This document shows positions 25,123 through 35,014 of a stretch of 55,677 nt of DNA, one piece after another. The notes beneath the pieces are model-generated. The model made no database searches. It saw only the letters and a program-made list of their open reading frames with translations, and was not told the DNA's origin. Where the stretch lies: NCBI GenBank assembly GCA_903823665.1, contig CAIJTR010000015.1, positions 1 through 55,677 of the forward strand, read 5' to 3'. This DNA comes from an uncultured Rhodospirillales bacterium (GTDB lineage: Bacteria > Pseudomonadota > Alphaproteobacteria > Acetobacterales > Acetobacteraceae). Position numbers and translations under genes: made by a program. How positions within the stretch are numbered: position 1 is the first letter of the stretch; each line of letters starts with the position of its first letter.

Positions 25123-26180
25123 GCCGATGTCTCCACTTCATCCAACCCAGCGTAACGGTAGAACAGCAACGATCCCACCCAGGCCGCGATGAAAATGCCG
25201 ATGATGACGAAGCCCAGGCTGCCGAAATTATCGTTCAGCGCGCCGATGCCGTCCCAGAACCCTCCCGTCAGGCCCAGTTGATCCCCAATCAGCCCCAGCC
25301 CCTCAATGCCGCCAATCAGCACTGCCACCACAACCGACACAGCGGTGATCACCAGATTGTAGTAAAGCTTCCGCATGGGCTTCACGAACGCCCAATTATA
25401 CGCGCCCAACATCAATATGCCGTCCGTCGTATCAATCAGCGACATGCCAGCGGCGAACAATGCCGGAAACACCATGATCGACCAGACCGACACGCCTTGC
25501 CCCGCCTGCGTGGCGGAAATGCCGAGCAACGCCACCTCGGTTGCCGTGTCGAACCCCAGGCCGAACAGAAAGCCCAGCGGCAGCATGTGCCAGCTTCGCG
25601 TAATCAGCTTGAACAAGGGCCGGAACAACCGGGACAATAGGCCACGATCGTTGAGCAACAGATCGAAATCCTGGTCGTTGTAAGCGCCACCCGCCTTCAC
25701 GCGCCGGAATGTCTTCCAGACACTCATCAGAATGACGACGTTCATCGCGGCAATGGCGAACAGGAAAATCGTCGAAACCAGCGTTCCCACCACGCCGCCA
25801 ATCTCTTTCCAGTCCTCGAAATGCCTGGCCAGTTCCGACGTTGTCAGCGCCACCGTCAAGGCCGCCAATACCACCACCGCAGAGTGACCAATCGAGAACC
25901 AAAAGCCCACGGTCAGTGGCCGCCTGCCCTCCTGCATCAGCTTGCGCGTCACATTGTCGATCGCCGCGATGTGGTCAGCATCCACCGCGTGGCGCAGCCC
26001 AAAACTATAGGCGAGCAAAGCCGTGCCGAGCATCACCGTATGGTCCCGAAAAACCAAAAACGCCCAGACCCAAACGGCCAGATTGGCGGCGATCAGCAGC
26101 GCGTAGATGGCGATCATGCGCGGGCGCAGGGCTTGGGCCTGACCGCCAAAACCAGATTTGATCGCAGCCAGCATGCTCAT
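25119..26180 (-). CDS. NiCoT-family nickel/cobalt permease
   Basis: This 353-residue eight-helix transporter has the diagnostic second-helix motif RHAVDADHIAAIDN (Hx4DH). GFWFSIGHSAVVVL and LGFDTATEVALLG are the other conserved blocks of HoxN/NixA proteins. It carries Ni2+ or Co2+ across the inner membrane with high affinity. Overlaps of 4 nt on both sides place it firmly within the peptide operon, between a P1 peptidase and an M55 metallopeptidase. It may supply metal to one of these enzymes, which is inference. Confidence 0.93.
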   Translation of the reverse strand: MSMLAAIKSGFGGQAQALRPRMIAIYALLIAANLAVWVWAFLVFRDHTVMLGTALLAYSFGLRHAVDADHIAAIDNVTRKLMQEGRRPLTVGFWFSIGHSAVVVLAALTVALTTSELARHFEDWKEIGGVVGTLVSTIFLFAIAAMNVVILMSVWKTFRRVKAGGAYNDQDFDLLLNDRGLLSRLFRPLFKLITRSWHMLPLGFLFGLGFDTATEVALLGISATQAGQGVSVWSIMVFPALFAAGMSLIDTTDGILMLGAYNWAFVKPMRKLYYNLVITAVSVVVAVLIGGIEGLGLIGDQLGLTGGFWDGIGALNDNFGSLGFVIIGIFIAAWVGSLLFYRYAGLDEVETSA

Positions 26181-27160
26181 CCCAATCCGCCTCGCTCCAC
26201 CAAAATATCGCGCAGTCCCGGCCGCATATGCCCGGCCCGGCCCGTCGTCGTCTCTCCCGCCATCAGGCAGGACATCACCGCGCCCTCGGTCGCGTCCGCC
26301 ATCGCGTGGAAAAGCGCGTCAATCTTCGGCTCGGCCAGCACGCGCTGTGTGAGAATATCTGTCTTCTCCTCAATTTGCGTGCGGTTGGCCGTGGTAAACC
26401 CGATGCACACATCGCCGCTGCCATGCCCCCACACGCTGCCAAGCCGCGCGAGACCCACGCCCGCGCGGCGGATCACCCGCTGCAGTTGGCGATGATCGAG
26501 CGGAATATCGGTGGCCATCACCACAATCACCGAGCCCTTCTCCGGCGTCGGCATCGCATCCGGCCCAACCCGCCGCCCGTCGGGCAGCCGCAGATCACCG
26601 GCGCGCCCGAAATTGCACAGCGCCAGCACGCCGAGCACGTAATCGGCACCATCCAGCCGAACCGCGCGCGAGGCGGAGCCAATGCCGCCCTTGAAGCCAA
26701 AGCAGCTCATCCCCGCGCCGGCACCGACGCTGCCCACCGCAAAATCCACCCGCGCATCGGCGAGTGCCGCCAGCGCGTCGTCCTCCGTCACCACCATCGC
26801 CTGAATGTCGTTGAGGTATCCGTCATTGCACTCACCCACCACCGGATTGACGGTGGCAAGCCTGCGCCCAATGCCGGGATTGGCGGCCACCGCGTGGCGG
26901 ATCAGCGCGTTCGCACAGGTTCCGACCGAGAGCGTGTTGGTCAGCAAAATCGGCGTCTCCAACTGGCCGAGTTCATCCACCTGCATCAGCCCGACGCTTT
27001 TGCCAAAGCCGTTGATGACATACATCGCGGCCAACGGACGGTCCCGGTAGATTTCACCCTCATGCGGAATGATGGCGGTGACACCGGTGCGGATATCGCC
27101 CTCGATCAGCGTGCGATGGCCAACCCGCACGCCGGGCACGTCGGTGATGCCACCGCTCAT
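26177..27160 (-). CDS. P1-family peptidase (DmpA/BapA-like Ntn hydrolase)
   Basis: This 327-residue self-processing peptidase of the DmpA-like family begins GITDVPGVRVGH, the usual N-terminus. Conserved blocks include GECNDGYLNDI, GSVGAGAGMSCFGFKGGIGSA and HGSGDVCIGFTTAN; the last is where family members are cleaved to free the catalytic N-terminal Ser. DmpA acts as an aminopeptidase with unusual tolerance for D- and beta-amino acids. The chosen ATG overlaps the permease stop (ATGA); the longer upstream frame is a shadow. It probably trims peptides imported by the adjacent transporter. Confidence 0.88.
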   Translation of the reverse strand: MSGGITDVPGVRVGHRTLIEGDIRTGVTAIIPHEGEIYRDRPLAAMYVINGFGKSVGLMQVDELGQLETPILLTNTLSVGTCANALIRHAVAANPGIGRRLATVNPVVGECNDGYLNDIQAMVVTEDDALAALADARVDFAVGSVGAGAGMSCFGFKGGIGSASRAVRLDGADYVLGVLALCNFGRAGDLRLPDGRRVGPDAMPTPEKGSVIVVMATDIPLDHRQLQRVIRRAGVGLARLGSVWGHGSGDVCIGFTTANRTQIEEKTDILTQRVLAEPKIDALFHAMADATEGAVMSCLMAGETTTGRAGHMRPGLRDILVERGGLG

Positions 27161-28011
27161 CGCAGTTTCTGATCCAGCGCGTCCCGCAGCCCATCGCCCA
27201 GCAGATTGAACGCCAGCACCAGTGCGAATATCGCAAGGCCCGGAAACAGCGTGAGATGATCGGCCACGCCCAGATAGCTCCGCCCATCCGCCAGCATCGC
27301 GCCCCATTCAGCGGAGGGCGGTCGCGCGCCAAGGCCAATGAACGACAGCGAGGCAGCGGTCAGGATCGACGTGCCGAGCCGCAAGGACGCGTAGACAATC
27401 ACCCCCGGCATCGCGCCCGGCAGAATATGGCGGAACATCAGCATCGGGGCCTTCACGCCGATGCTCCGCGCCGCTTGCAAATAGAGCGTCTGCTTCAGCT
27501 CCAGCGTCGAGCCACGCACCAGCCGGGCAAACACCGGAACTGAGAACACCGCGATGGCGTAAATCACGTTGTCGATCCCCGGCCCCAGCAGCGCCACCAC
27601 GCCAATCGCCAGAATAATGCCGGGAAACGCCAACAGCACGTCCATCAGCCGCATCAACAGCGCATCGAGCCAGCCGCCGAAAAACCCGCTGACCAGCCCG
27701 ATCATCACGCCGAACACAGCGCCCAGCGCCACCGACAGGAAGCCCACGGTCAACGAAACCCGCCCACCCCAGATAATCCGGCTCAACACGTCGCGCCCAT
27801 ACGCATCCGTGCCGAGCCAATGCACGGCGCTGGGGCCTTCCAAAATGCTGTCATAATCGGGGGCAGCGGGCTCGAACGGTGCTACCAAAGGCGCGAACAA
27901 CGCCGCCAGCACGATCAGCATAATCACCGCCAACGCCACCAACGCCACGCGCTGACGCATAAAACGGCGCATGAACTCGGCGGTGGGCGTGCGAATGGTG
28001 CTTCCGCTCAT
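27157..28011 (-). CDS. gsiD: Peptide/glutathione ABC transporter permease (GsiD-like)
   Basis: This is a 284-residue DppC/GsiD-type permease. It has an N-terminal cytosolic stretch ([18 protein letters not shown]) and the characteristic periplasmic segment [21 protein letters not shown] after helix 1. The EAA-like loop is [38 protein letters not shown] is the conserved loop near the end. It overlaps GsiC and the P1 peptidase by 4 nt each. The heteromeric channel with GsiC is energised by the double ATPase. Confidence 0.9.
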   Translation of the reverse strand: MSGSTIRTPTAEFMRRFMRQRVALVALAVIMLIVLAALFAPLVAPFEPAAPDYDSILEGPSAVHWLGTDAYGRDVLSRIIWGGRVSLTVGFLSVALGAVFGVMIGLVSGFFGGWLDALLMRLMDVLLAFPGIILAIGVVALLGPGIDNVIYAIAVFSVPVFARLVRGSTLELKQTLYLQAARSIGVKAPMLMFRHILPGAMPGVIVYASLRLGTSILTAASLSFIGLGARPPSAEWGAMLADGRSYLGVADHLTLFPGLAIFALVLAFNLLGDGLRDALDQKLR

Positions 28012-28928
28012 TGCAACCGGATCTCAGGGTTGGCCAGCGCGTAAAGCAGATCCACGGCGAGGTTGATCAGCACAAACTCAATGGAGAACAGCATGATTTC
28101 CGCTTGAATGACCGGATAATCGCGAAACGACACACTATCGACCAGCAGCCGCCCCAATCCCGGCCAACTGAACACCGTCTCCACCACAATGGCCCCACCG
28201 AGCAGAAAGCCGAATTGCAGCCCGGTCAGCGTGATCACCGGGATCATGGCGTTGCGCAACGTGTGCTTCCAGGCGACCACGCCGTCCGACAGGCCCTTCA
28301 TCCGCGCCGTGCGGACGAAATCGGCCTGCGCCACCTCCACGAACGCGGAGCGGGTGAAGCGTGCCATCACGGCGGCAACCCCAATGCCCAGCGTAAAGGC
28401 GGGCATCACAAAGCTCTGCCACCCCTCGTAGCCACCCGTCGGCAGCCAGCCGAGGCGGACGGAGAACAGGTCGATCAGCAGCAATCCCAGCCAAAAACTC
28501 GGAAACGACACGCCGGAGATGGCAATCACCATCCCCGCCTTGTCCTGCCATTTGCCGCGTTTGATGCCGGACAGCACGCCAATGGCGATACCCGCGATAG
28601 TCGCCCAAATCATCGAGATCACCGTCAGCCACAAGGTCGGCATGAAGCGCTCACCGATGACGCGGGCCACCGGCTGCCGTGTTTTGGTCGAACGCCCCAG
28701 CTCGCCCTGCAGCGTGTGGCCGAGCCAGCGCGTGTATTGCGACCAGATCGGTCCATCGAGCCCCATATCGACGCGGATCGCCTCGATATCCGCCGGTGTC
28801 GCCTCCGGCCCCGCCTCCAGCCTTGCCGGATCACCCGGCAGCGCATGAACGAAGCCGAACACAAAGATCGACACCGCAACGAGCACGGGAATGGTCCCGC
28901 CCAGCCGCTTGAGGAGGTAGGCGAGCAC
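28008..28928 (-). CDS. gsiC: Peptide/glutathione ABC transporter permease (GsiC-like)
   Basis: This 306-residue DppB/GsiC-type permease starts [21 protein letters not shown], as family members do. [12 protein letters not shown] and the LGLDxP-like [16 protein letters not shown] follow. The loop [25 protein letters not shown] carries the EAA coupling motif, and [17 protein letters not shown] lies near the end. An inverted-repeat element and about 100 bp separate it from the binding-protein gene upstream, the only gap in the otherwise overlapping operon. Confidence 0.9.
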   Translation of the reverse strand: MLAYLLKRLGGTIPVLVAVSIFVFGFVHALPGDPARLEAGPEATPADIEAIRVDMGLDGPIWSQYTRWLGHTLQGELGRSTKTRQPVARVIGERFMPTLWLTVISMIWATIAGIAIGVLSGIKRGKWQDKAGMVIAISGVSFPSFWLGLLLIDLFSVRLGWLPTGGYEGWQSFVMPAFTLGIGVAAVMARFTRSAFVEVAQADFVRTARMKGLSDGVVAWKHTLRNAMIPVITLTGLQFGFLLGGAIVVETVFSWPGLGRLLVDSVSFRDYPVIQAEIMLFSIEFVLINLAVDLLYALANPEIRLQ

Positions 28929-28938
28929 TATGTCAGCA

Positions 28939-29017
28939 CGTAGGGTGCGCCGCGCTTGAGCGTCGCACCATCAACACGCGGGATTCGGTGCGACGCCCAA
29001 GCGCGGCGCACCCTACG
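28939..29017. repeat. Long inverted-repeat element, family B, copy 2
   Basis: This 79-bp element has nearly perfect arms: CGTAGGGTGCGCCGCGCTTG is complementary to the right end CAAGCGCGGCGCACCCTACG, and GCGTCGCACC pairs with GGTGCGACGC. The loop is about 17 nt. The left and right 20 bases match with no mismatch. It sits within the operon between gsiB and gsiC, so the transcript contains a very stable hairpin. Such a hairpin can protect upstream mRNA or reduce downstream expression, as REP elements do behind malE. Copy 1 is at 7014. Confidence 0.85.
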
Positions 29018-29030
29018 ATGACGTAAGCCA

Positions 29031-30557
29031 TCAATTCAGCGCAGCTTCTTCAGTTAGTATCTGGCCATCCGGCAGCACATAAATGCCCGACAGCTTCTTC
29101 GACTTGGCTGCGATGTTGTCGTCCGAAACCAGGAAGATCCACGGCGCGTCCTTCCAAATCTGCGCCTGCGCCGCGTCATAGGCCGTCTTGCGCTTGCCAG
29201 CGTCCGCCGTCGTCAACCCCGCCTCGATATCCGCATTGGTGGCAGCATTGCTGTAATACGCCGTGTTGAACAGTGCTGGCGGGAAGGACTTGCCATAGAA
29301 CAACGGACGCAGCCCCCAGTCCGCATCACCGGTGCTGGCCGACCACGCCGTGTAATGCATCATCGTGGTGGCCTCCTCCGGCGTTTTCACGTTCCAGATT
29401 TTCGCCGCCGCCACGCCAGATTCCAGCGGATCCACCGAGACCTTCACGCCCACCGCGGCAAATTGCTGCTGCAGGAACTGCATGCCGCGCTGGCTGATGG
29501 TGGAGTTGCCACCCCACAGCACCGTGTCAAACCCATTCGGATACCCAGCCTCCGCCAGCAGCTCCTTCGCCTTCGCCGGATCGTAACCGTAGCTGGTCGG
29601 CTGCTTGCTGTAGCCGGACAGGTTCGCCGGCAGCGGAGCATCGAGCGGCACACCATAGCCGTTGAACACCACTTTCAGGAACGCCGCCTTGTCCACCGCG
29701 TAGTTCATCGCCTGGCGGACGCGCACATCATCGAACGGCTTGCGCAGCGTGTTCATGGCCACGAAGCGCGCGTAGATCGACTTCGTCGCCACAACCTCCA
29801 GCGCCGGGCTCTTTTCCAGCACCTTCACCATCTCCGGCGGGGCCGGATAGATGAATTGTGCCTCACCGGCCTGAAGCATTGCCAGGCGGCTGCCATTCTC
29901 AGGCGTGCTCTTGATGGTCAGCGTGTCGATATGCGGCAGGCCGGGCTTCCAGTAATGCTCGTTCTTCTTCACCTTCAGCGTGTCCGTCTGCCAGGAGACG
30001 AACTCATACGGGCCGGTGCCGGTCGGGTGGCGATCCAGTTCCTTGCCATACGTCGCAATCGCCTTCGGGCTGGAAATTGCGAATGCCTGATGCGCCAGAT
30101 TGTTGATGAACGCCCCAAACGGTGCATTCAGAGTGATTTTGACGGTGAAGGGATCAACCACATCCACCGTCTTGATCACCGAATACAGGCTCGCGCGCTT
30201 GAGGTGATTGGCCGGGTCACGCGCTCGATCGAACGATGTTTTGACAGCCGCGGCGTCAAACGGAGCACCGTCATGGAACACAACGCCGTGGCGCAGATGC
30301 ACGACGAACTCGGTGGCCTCGGCATTCGCATCGGTGCTCTCGGCCAGCACCGGGATCATCTTCATGTCCTTGTCGAAGCCATACAGCCCCTGGAGCATGG
30401 TGCGAGTGGCGGTCATCGACAAATTGTCGTTGAGGTCGGCGGGGTCGAGGCCGACAACGTTGGCATCCAAGCCGATCACCACGTCACCAGCAGCAAAGGC
30501 CGGCGCGGCGAAAGCCAGCGTCAGCACGCCGGCCAGCAGTCTCATGCGGTTGCTCAT
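29031..30557 (-). CDS. gsiB: Periplasmic glutathione/peptide-binding protein (GsiB-like)
   Basis: This 508-residue solute-binding protein of the family 5 (DppA/OppA/GsiB) group has a Sec signal peptide (RLLAGVLTLAFAAPAFA, cleavage before AGD). Blocks RARDPANHLKRASLY, HPTGTGPYEF, WSASTGDADW and PPALFNTAYYSN resemble E. coli GsiB more closely than DppA or OppA as I remember them, which supports glutathione or a gamma-glutamyl peptide as ligand. AAGGAGAAC supports the chosen ATG. It lies 13 bp after the ATPase gene and is followed by the family B hairpin. Confidence 0.92.
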   Translation of the reverse strand: MSNRMRLLAGVLTLAFAAPAFAAGDVVIGLDANVVGLDPADLNDNLSMTATRTMLQGLYGFDKDMKMIPVLAESTDANAEATEFVVHLRHGVVFHDGAPFDAAAVKTSFDRARDPANHLKRASLYSVIKTVDVVDPFTVKITLNAPFGAFINNLAHQAFAISSPKAIATYGKELDRHPTGTGPYEFVSWQTDTLKVKKNEHYWKPGLPHIDTLTIKSTPENGSRLAMLQAGEAQFIYPAPPEMVKVLEKSPALEVVATKSIYARFVAMNTLRKPFDDVRVRQAMNYAVDKAAFLKVVFNGYGVPLDAPLPANLSGYSKQPTSYGYDPAKAKELLAEAGYPNGFDTVLWGGNSTISQRGMQFLQQQFAAVGVKVSVDPLESGVAAAKIWNVKTPEEATTMMHYTAWSASTGDADWGLRPLFYGKSFPPALFNTAYYSNAATNADIEAGLTTADAGKRKTAYDAAQAQIWKDAPWIFLVSDDNIAAKSKKLSGIYVLPDGQILTEEAALN

Positions 30558-30570
30558 GTTAATGTTCTCC

Positions 30571-32394
30571 TTAGTAACGGCCGCCCACCGAATGGCGGGC
30601 AACGAAGTGATCGGGACCAATCTGCACCAAAGGTGCCACGATGGGCGGGTCGTCGAGAGCGCGCAACGGGCTTGGCACCTCGCTGTCATCAAACGCCATC
30701 GCACGGTTGCGCTGTGCCGGGTCCGGAATCGGCACGGCGGCCAGCAGGCGAGCGGTGTAGGCGTGGCCAGGATTGTTGAACACTGCCTGCCGCGGGCCGA
30801 TCTCGACGATTTGGCCTAGATACATCACCGCCACCCGATGCGACACGCGCTCCACCACCGCCATGTCATGGCTTATGAATATCATCGCCAAACCAAGCCG
30901 CCGTTGCAGTCCCATCAGCAGATTGACCACCTGCGCGCGGATGGACACGTCCAGCGCCGCCACGGCCTCATCGGCGATGATCAGCTTCGGCGAACTCGCC
31001 AGCGCACGTGCAATGCACACACGCTGGCGCTGCCCACCGGACAGCTCATGCGGATAGCGCTGGGCGTGCTCGGGCGTCAGTCCCACCTCGCGCAGCAGCT
31101 CATGCACACGCCGCTCCGCCTCCGCCCCCTTGGCGATGTTGTGAGTCAGCATCGGCTCGGCGATGGAAAACCCAATCGTCAGGCGCGGGTTCAGCGAGGC
31201 AAACGGGTCCTGAAAGACGAACTGCACATCCCGGTGCAGAGTCGCCTCGCTGGTGCGCGTGAGATGGCTGATATCCGCGCCTTCCAGCCGTATCTCGCCG
31301 GAATTGGGCTGTTCCAGCCGGATGATGCTGCGCCCAGTGGTGGATTTGCCGCAGCCACTCTCCCCCACCAGCGACAGCGTCTCGCCGGGCTGCACCGACA
31401 GACTGACGTGTTCGACGGCATGAACCTGCGCCCGCAGCCGGAAATTGCGGCGCACGGGAAAGCGCGTCGTCAGATCGTGGATTTCCAGCACCGGGGCCGC
31501 ATCGGCACGCACCGTGTCCTGCGGGGCGGACACCACGCCCTCAATGTCGAACGCCCGCGGCAAAGTCTCGCCGGAGAGCGCGCCGAGAACGGGAACGGCG
31601 GCGAGCAGCGCCTTCGTGTAAGGATGCTGCGGGCGGGCGAAAATCTCCTCCACCCCGCCTTCCTCGACCTTTTGGCCCAGGCGCATCACCGCCACCCGGT
31701 CCGCCAGTTCGGCCACCACACCCATGTCATGCGTGATGAAAATCATCGCCATGCCACTTTCGGCCTGCAACTGCCGCAGCAATCGCAGCACCTGCGCCTG
31801 CACGGTCACGTCCAGCGCCGTCGTCGGCTCATCGGCGATCAGCAAGCGCGGACGGCAGGACAATGCGAGGGCTATCATCACCCGCTGCCGCATCCCACCG
31901 GACAACTCGAACGGATAGCGTTGCAACTGACGCGGCGCATCGGCGATGCGCACCCGCTCCAGCAACCGCCGCGCCTCCTCCAGCGCCTCCGCCTCACTCA
32001 GGCCCTGATGCAGCATGACGGCCTCGGCAATCTGCTCGCCCACCCGCAGCACTGGATTAAGGCTCGTCATCGGCTCCTGAAAGATCATGGCGATCTCAGG
32101 ACCACGCAGCGTGCGCATCTCATCGGCCGCAATCCGCGCCAGGTCATGCGACGTCCCAGCGCGGTCCACATAGTTCATGCGCCCCTGGGTGATCCGCCCG
32201 CCCGCGTAATCGAGCAGCCTCGTCACCGCGAGCGAGGTGACCGACTTGCCAGACCCACTCTCCCCCACCAGCGCCAGCGTTTCGCCCGCCGACACCGCAA
32301 GATCAAGGTCGTGAATGACCTCCACCGGCCCCGCCTCACCGGGGAAAGCCACGCGCAGACCTGAAATCTCAAGCAGTTTCGGTATTGACGCCAT
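30571..32394 (-). CDS. gsiA: Double-domain peptide/glutathione ABC ATPase (GsiA-like)
   Basis: Two DppD/DppF-type ATPase halves are fused in one chain of about 607 residues, as in GsiA. Each has Walker A (GESGSGKS and GESGCGKST), a signature (LSGGMRQRV and LSGGQRQRV) and Walker B ([12 protein letters not shown] and [12 protein letters not shown]; the second has DEA in place of DEP). C-terminal oligopeptide-type tails follow. The start could equally be an ATG two codons earlier. It is the first gene of the operon and diverges from kynureninase with an 80-bp gap that should contain both promoters. Confidence 0.92.
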   Translation of the reverse strand: MASIPKLLEISGLRVAFPGEAGPVEVIHDLDLAVSAGETLALVGESGSGKSVTSLAVTRLLDYAGGRITQGRMNYVDRAGTSHDLARIAADEMRTLRGPEIAMIFQEPMTSLNPVLRVGEQIAEAVMLHQGLSEAEALEEARRLLERVRIADAPRQLQRYPFELSGGMRQRVMIALALSCRPRLLIADEPTTALDVTVQAQVLRLLRQLQAESGMAMIFITHDMGVVAELADRVAVMRLGQKVEEGGVEEIFARPQHPYTKALLAAVPVLGALSGETLPRAFDIEGVVSAPQDTVRADAAPVLEIHDLTTRFPVRRNFRLRAQVHAVEHVSLSVQPGETLSLVGESGCGKSTTGRSIIRLEQPNSGEIRLEGADISHLTRTSEATLHRDVQFVFQDPFASLNPRLTIGFSIAEPMLTHNIAKGAEAERRVHELLREVGLTPEHAQRYPHELSGGQRQRVCIARALASSPKLIIADEAVAALDVSIRAQVVNLLMGLQRRLGLAMIFISHDMAVVERVSHRVAVMYLGQIVEIGPRQAVFNNPGHAYTARLLAAVPIPDPAQRNRAMAFDDSEVPSPLRALDDPPIVAPLVQIGPDHFVARHSVGGRY

Positions 32395-32473
32395 TGTCAT
32401 ACGGTTGAGCCAAACACGGACGGCACACACACGCAATCGCCCGATCCGCTGCCCTTCTGACCAGGAGCCCTTC

Positions 32474-33712
32474 ATGCCCATCACCCGCGACGAATTGCTG
32501 GCATTGGACGCAGCCGACCCGTTGGCCCCCATGCGCGCGCGCTTCACGCTGCCGGACGGCGTGATCTATCTCGACGGCAACTCCCTCGGTGCCCTCCCCC
32601 GCGCCACCGCCGCCCGCGTGGCCGAGGTGGTGACGCGGCAATGGGGCCAGGGCCTGATCCGCAGCTGGAATGACGCCGACTGGATCGACATGCCCAACCG
32701 CGTTGGCGACAAAATCGCGCGGATCATCGGTGCCGCACCGGCCAGCGTGATGGTAGCCGACAGCACCAGCGTGAACCTGTTCAAGCTGCTTTCAGCCGCC
32801 CTGAAGCTGCGTCCGGGAAGGATGACCATTCTGTCGGAAGCCGGAAACTTTCCAACCGACCTCTATATAGCGGAGGGGCTCCGCGATCTGCTGGAGCAAG
32901 GCCACCGGCTGGAGACCGCCACGCACGACGAAATCATGGCCCGCATCGGCGATGATACCGCAGTCGTGATGCTGACCCATGTGAACTACCACACCGGGCG
33001 GATGTTCGACATGGCAGCGATCACTCGCGCGGCCCACGCCAAGGGCGCGTTGATGCTGTGGGATCTGGCCCATTCCGCCGGTGCCGTGCCGGTTGACTTG
33101 GCGGCCCGTGATGTCGATTTCGCGGTTGGCTGCGGCTACAAATACCTCAACGGTGGCCCTGGTGCGCCCGCATTCCTCTACGTGGCCCCTCGCCTGCAGC
33201 AGAGCGCATGCTTTCCCATCACGGGGTGGCTTGGCCACGCGGCACCTTTTGCCTTCGAGCCCGGCTACCGCCCCGCATCCGGCATTCAGCGTGCCCAGGT
33301 TGGCACGCCACCTGTGATCAGCCTCTCCGCCCTCGACGTGGGTGTTGATCTGGCACTTGAAGCCGATATGGCCGCAATACGCCACAAATCCGTTCAGCAG
33401 ACGACGATCTTCGCCGAACTGGTGGCGCAACAATGCGTGGGCCACGGCCTGCGGCTCGTCTCGCCGACCGAGGCAGCCCAGCGCGGCAGCCAGGTTTGTC
33501 TGGCGCATCCCAACGCCTACGCCATCATGCAGGCGCTGATCGCCCGCGGCGTGATTGGAGACTTCCGAGCGCCGGATGTGCTGCGCTTCGGCATAACGCC
33601 GATGTATTTGCGATATGTCGAGCTTTGGGAAGCTGCTGTCATCTTGCGTGAGGTAATGGAGTCGGAAGTGTGGCGGGACGCCAAATTCATGAACCGACAA
33701 AAAGTCACATAA
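32474..33712 (+). CDS. kynU: Kynureninase
   Basis: This 412-residue PLP enzyme of the aminotransferase V fold cleaves kynurenine to anthranilate and alanine. YLDGNSLGALPR is the family N-terminal motif, VMLTHVNYHTGRMFDM and WDLAHSAGAVPVDL hold the cofactor Asp, and the Schiff-base Lys is in GCGYKYLNGGPGAPAFLYV. CAGGAG stands six bases before the ATG. No kynA or kynB genes are adjacent, so the rest of the tryptophan degradation pathway must be elsewhere. The DNA turns abruptly AT-rich after the stop. Confidence 0.95.
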   Translation: MPITRDELLALDAADPLAPMRARFTLPDGVIYLDGNSLGALPRATAARVAEVVTRQWGQGLIRSWNDADWIDMPNRVGDKIARIIGAAPASVMVADSTSVNLFKLLSAALKLRPGRMTILSEAGNFPTDLYIAEGLRDLLEQGHRLETATHDEIMARIGDDTAVVMLTHVNYHTGRMFDMAAITRAAHAKGALMLWDLAHSAGAVPVDLAARDVDFAVGCGYKYLNGGPGAPAFLYVAPRLQQSACFPITGWLGHAAPFAFEPGYRPASGIQRAQVGTPPVISLSALDVGVDLALEADMAAIRHKSVQQTTIFAELVAQQCVGHGLRLVSPTEAAQRGSQVCLAHPNAYAIMQALIARGVIGDFRAPDVLRFGITPMYLRYVELWEAAVILREVMESEVWRDAKFMNRQKVT

Positions 33713-33858
33713 CTTAAAATTTACATACAGATCTAAAAATTACTCTAACAACTCTCTAAATAAACTTCTCGTGTGCTGGGAGAAAAAACCGCGAAAAAAC
33801 AGTCTATTTGCTGGTAAACTCAAATTATAGATGCTTTTTTTAGAGTTGAGTATGGCTT

Positions 33859-34641
33859 ATGTCGATCTTATCGCACTTGGATGATCCCTTGATGTCAATC
33901 AACCGAAGCCTTCCCAGCGCTATGCCTATGACTGTTATAAGCCCGTTCATGCAGGACCCGACCCGGCTGATGCCGGAGCCGATGAAGCACGGACGGCCGC
34001 ATGAGACGACGCTGGACTGGTTTGCCACCGCGGAACGCGTTGGCCGTACTATCGACCTTGACGCCTCCGCCCATGCTCATGGGGCCATGTTACGCCGTCG
34101 CGGCGTGCCGTCGGCCACCAATCTGTTGTGCCTGGCGTTCCTGTACGGTCCTGCCCGAATGCCGCTCCGCCTGATCGCCGAACGCGCGGCAGCCACCGGC
34201 ATTGCAAAGGTCAGCGAGCCCGCGTTGCTGCGTCGTTTGATGAATGCCACGCCCTGGCTTGAGCATTTGGCCGATACGCTGATCGTTCAGCAACTTGACC
34301 GGATCGGCGGTGCCAACGGACGTGGAGCGGAAGTCGTGAAGTTGCGCAGCAGCATGCCCCTGACCGGTGGCCCGTTCGCCTCAATGCCGCTTTATGACCA
34401 CCGGGTGCGGATGGCCAACGCCGCCAAACGCTTCATCATTGATTTTGAGCCCTGGCCGCTCGACCTGTTCTCCGACGCCCAGGTGCATTGGCTGCTCTGT
34501 GTCCGATGGACCTATGTGGCCTCGTCCCTCAAGGAAGGACCACTGGCGCGCATCGACAGTGATCCGAATCCGGCGACGTTGCTTGAGACGTCACGTCAAA
34601 TGGCACAAATGATCGCGGCTGCTGTCTCCCGCGACAACTGA
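33859..34641 (+). CDS. IS4-type transposase N-terminal-domain protein lacking the catalytic domain
   Basis: The 260-residue product has a stretch from about residue 50 to 150 (DWFATAERVGRTIDLDASA, GAMLRRRGVPSATNLLCLAF, PLRLIAERAAATGIA, PALLRRLMNATPWLEHLADTL). It follows the N-terminal helical domain of IS4-type transposases common in Acetobacteraceae. Those proteins continue into a DDE nuclease domain. Here the frame goes instead into about 100 unrelated residues and stops, with no DDE residues in context. Flanking inverted repeats are not visible. The intact reading frame, own terminator and long AT-rich leader suggest a retained, possibly regulatory, protein rather than debris. The start is uncertain; ATGs lie 11 and more codons downstream. 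Confidence 0.6.
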   Translation: MSILSHLDDPLMSINRSLPSAMPMTVISPFMQDPTRLMPEPMKHGRPHETTLDWFATAERVGRTIDLDASAHAHGAMLRRRGVPSATNLLCLAFLYGPARMPLRLIAERAAATGIAKVSEPALLRRLMNATPWLEHLADTLIVQQLDRIGGANGRGAEVVKLRSSMPLTGGPFASMPLYDHRVRMANAAKRFIIDFEPWPLDLFSDAQVHWLLCVRWTYVASSLKEGPLARIDSDPNPATLLETSRQMAQMIAAAVSRDN

Positions 34642-34665
34642 ATTTCAGCGAGGCTCGACACCTCT

Positions 34666-34700
34666 GCGGCCGGACCGGCAACGGTCCGGCCGCTTCTTAT
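34666..34700 (+). terminator. Rho-independent terminator
   Basis: A perfect 11-bp stem, GCGGCCGGACC and GGTCCGGCCGC, surrounds a six-base loop and is followed by TTCTTATTT. It lies 25 bases past the stop of the transposase-like gene and is the clearest intrinsic terminator in the window. Confidence 0.85.
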
Positions 34701-35014
34701 TTCGGCGGGTAATAACCAAAAAATCGTTATATCCGGCGGCAAAGACGCGTTGACGATGAACGAATGCGCAGGGTTTCTGGACACTCTGTCACGCAAAACC
34801 TGCAACAACTTGCCCCAAAAATCGTCCCAAAAATCCCCTTTGAGGTGAGACGACCAACAATTTAAAGCGCACATATCCGCAGATAACGGCGTCTCATAAT
34901 ATCTGTTTTCTGAATAACCCTCTCTCAAATTGATTTTTTAATTATGATGCAAAATTAATGCTTGCAGCACAAACAGAAATTAATGAAAACTTAAGCCACG
35001 AATAAGGAGTGACG
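34701..35014. other. AT-rich non-coding region before the tail-anchored orphan
   Basis: I see no gene in about 314 bases, which become very AT-rich toward the right end (34900-35000). The stretch should hold the promoter of the following 128-residue gene, which has a good AAGGAG site at 35005-35009. Two near-identical short segments, CCCCAAAAATCGTCC and CCCAAAAATCCCC, lie around 34812-34835. Confidence 0.45.

Noticed and set aside
30838-32364. Plus-strand ORF of 508 codons opposite gsiA
   Set aside because: Antisense shadow rich in Arg, Gln and His with no domain.
33859-34641. Complete insertion sequence
   Set aside because: No catalytic DDE domain, terminal inverted repeats or target duplication could be seen around the ORF.
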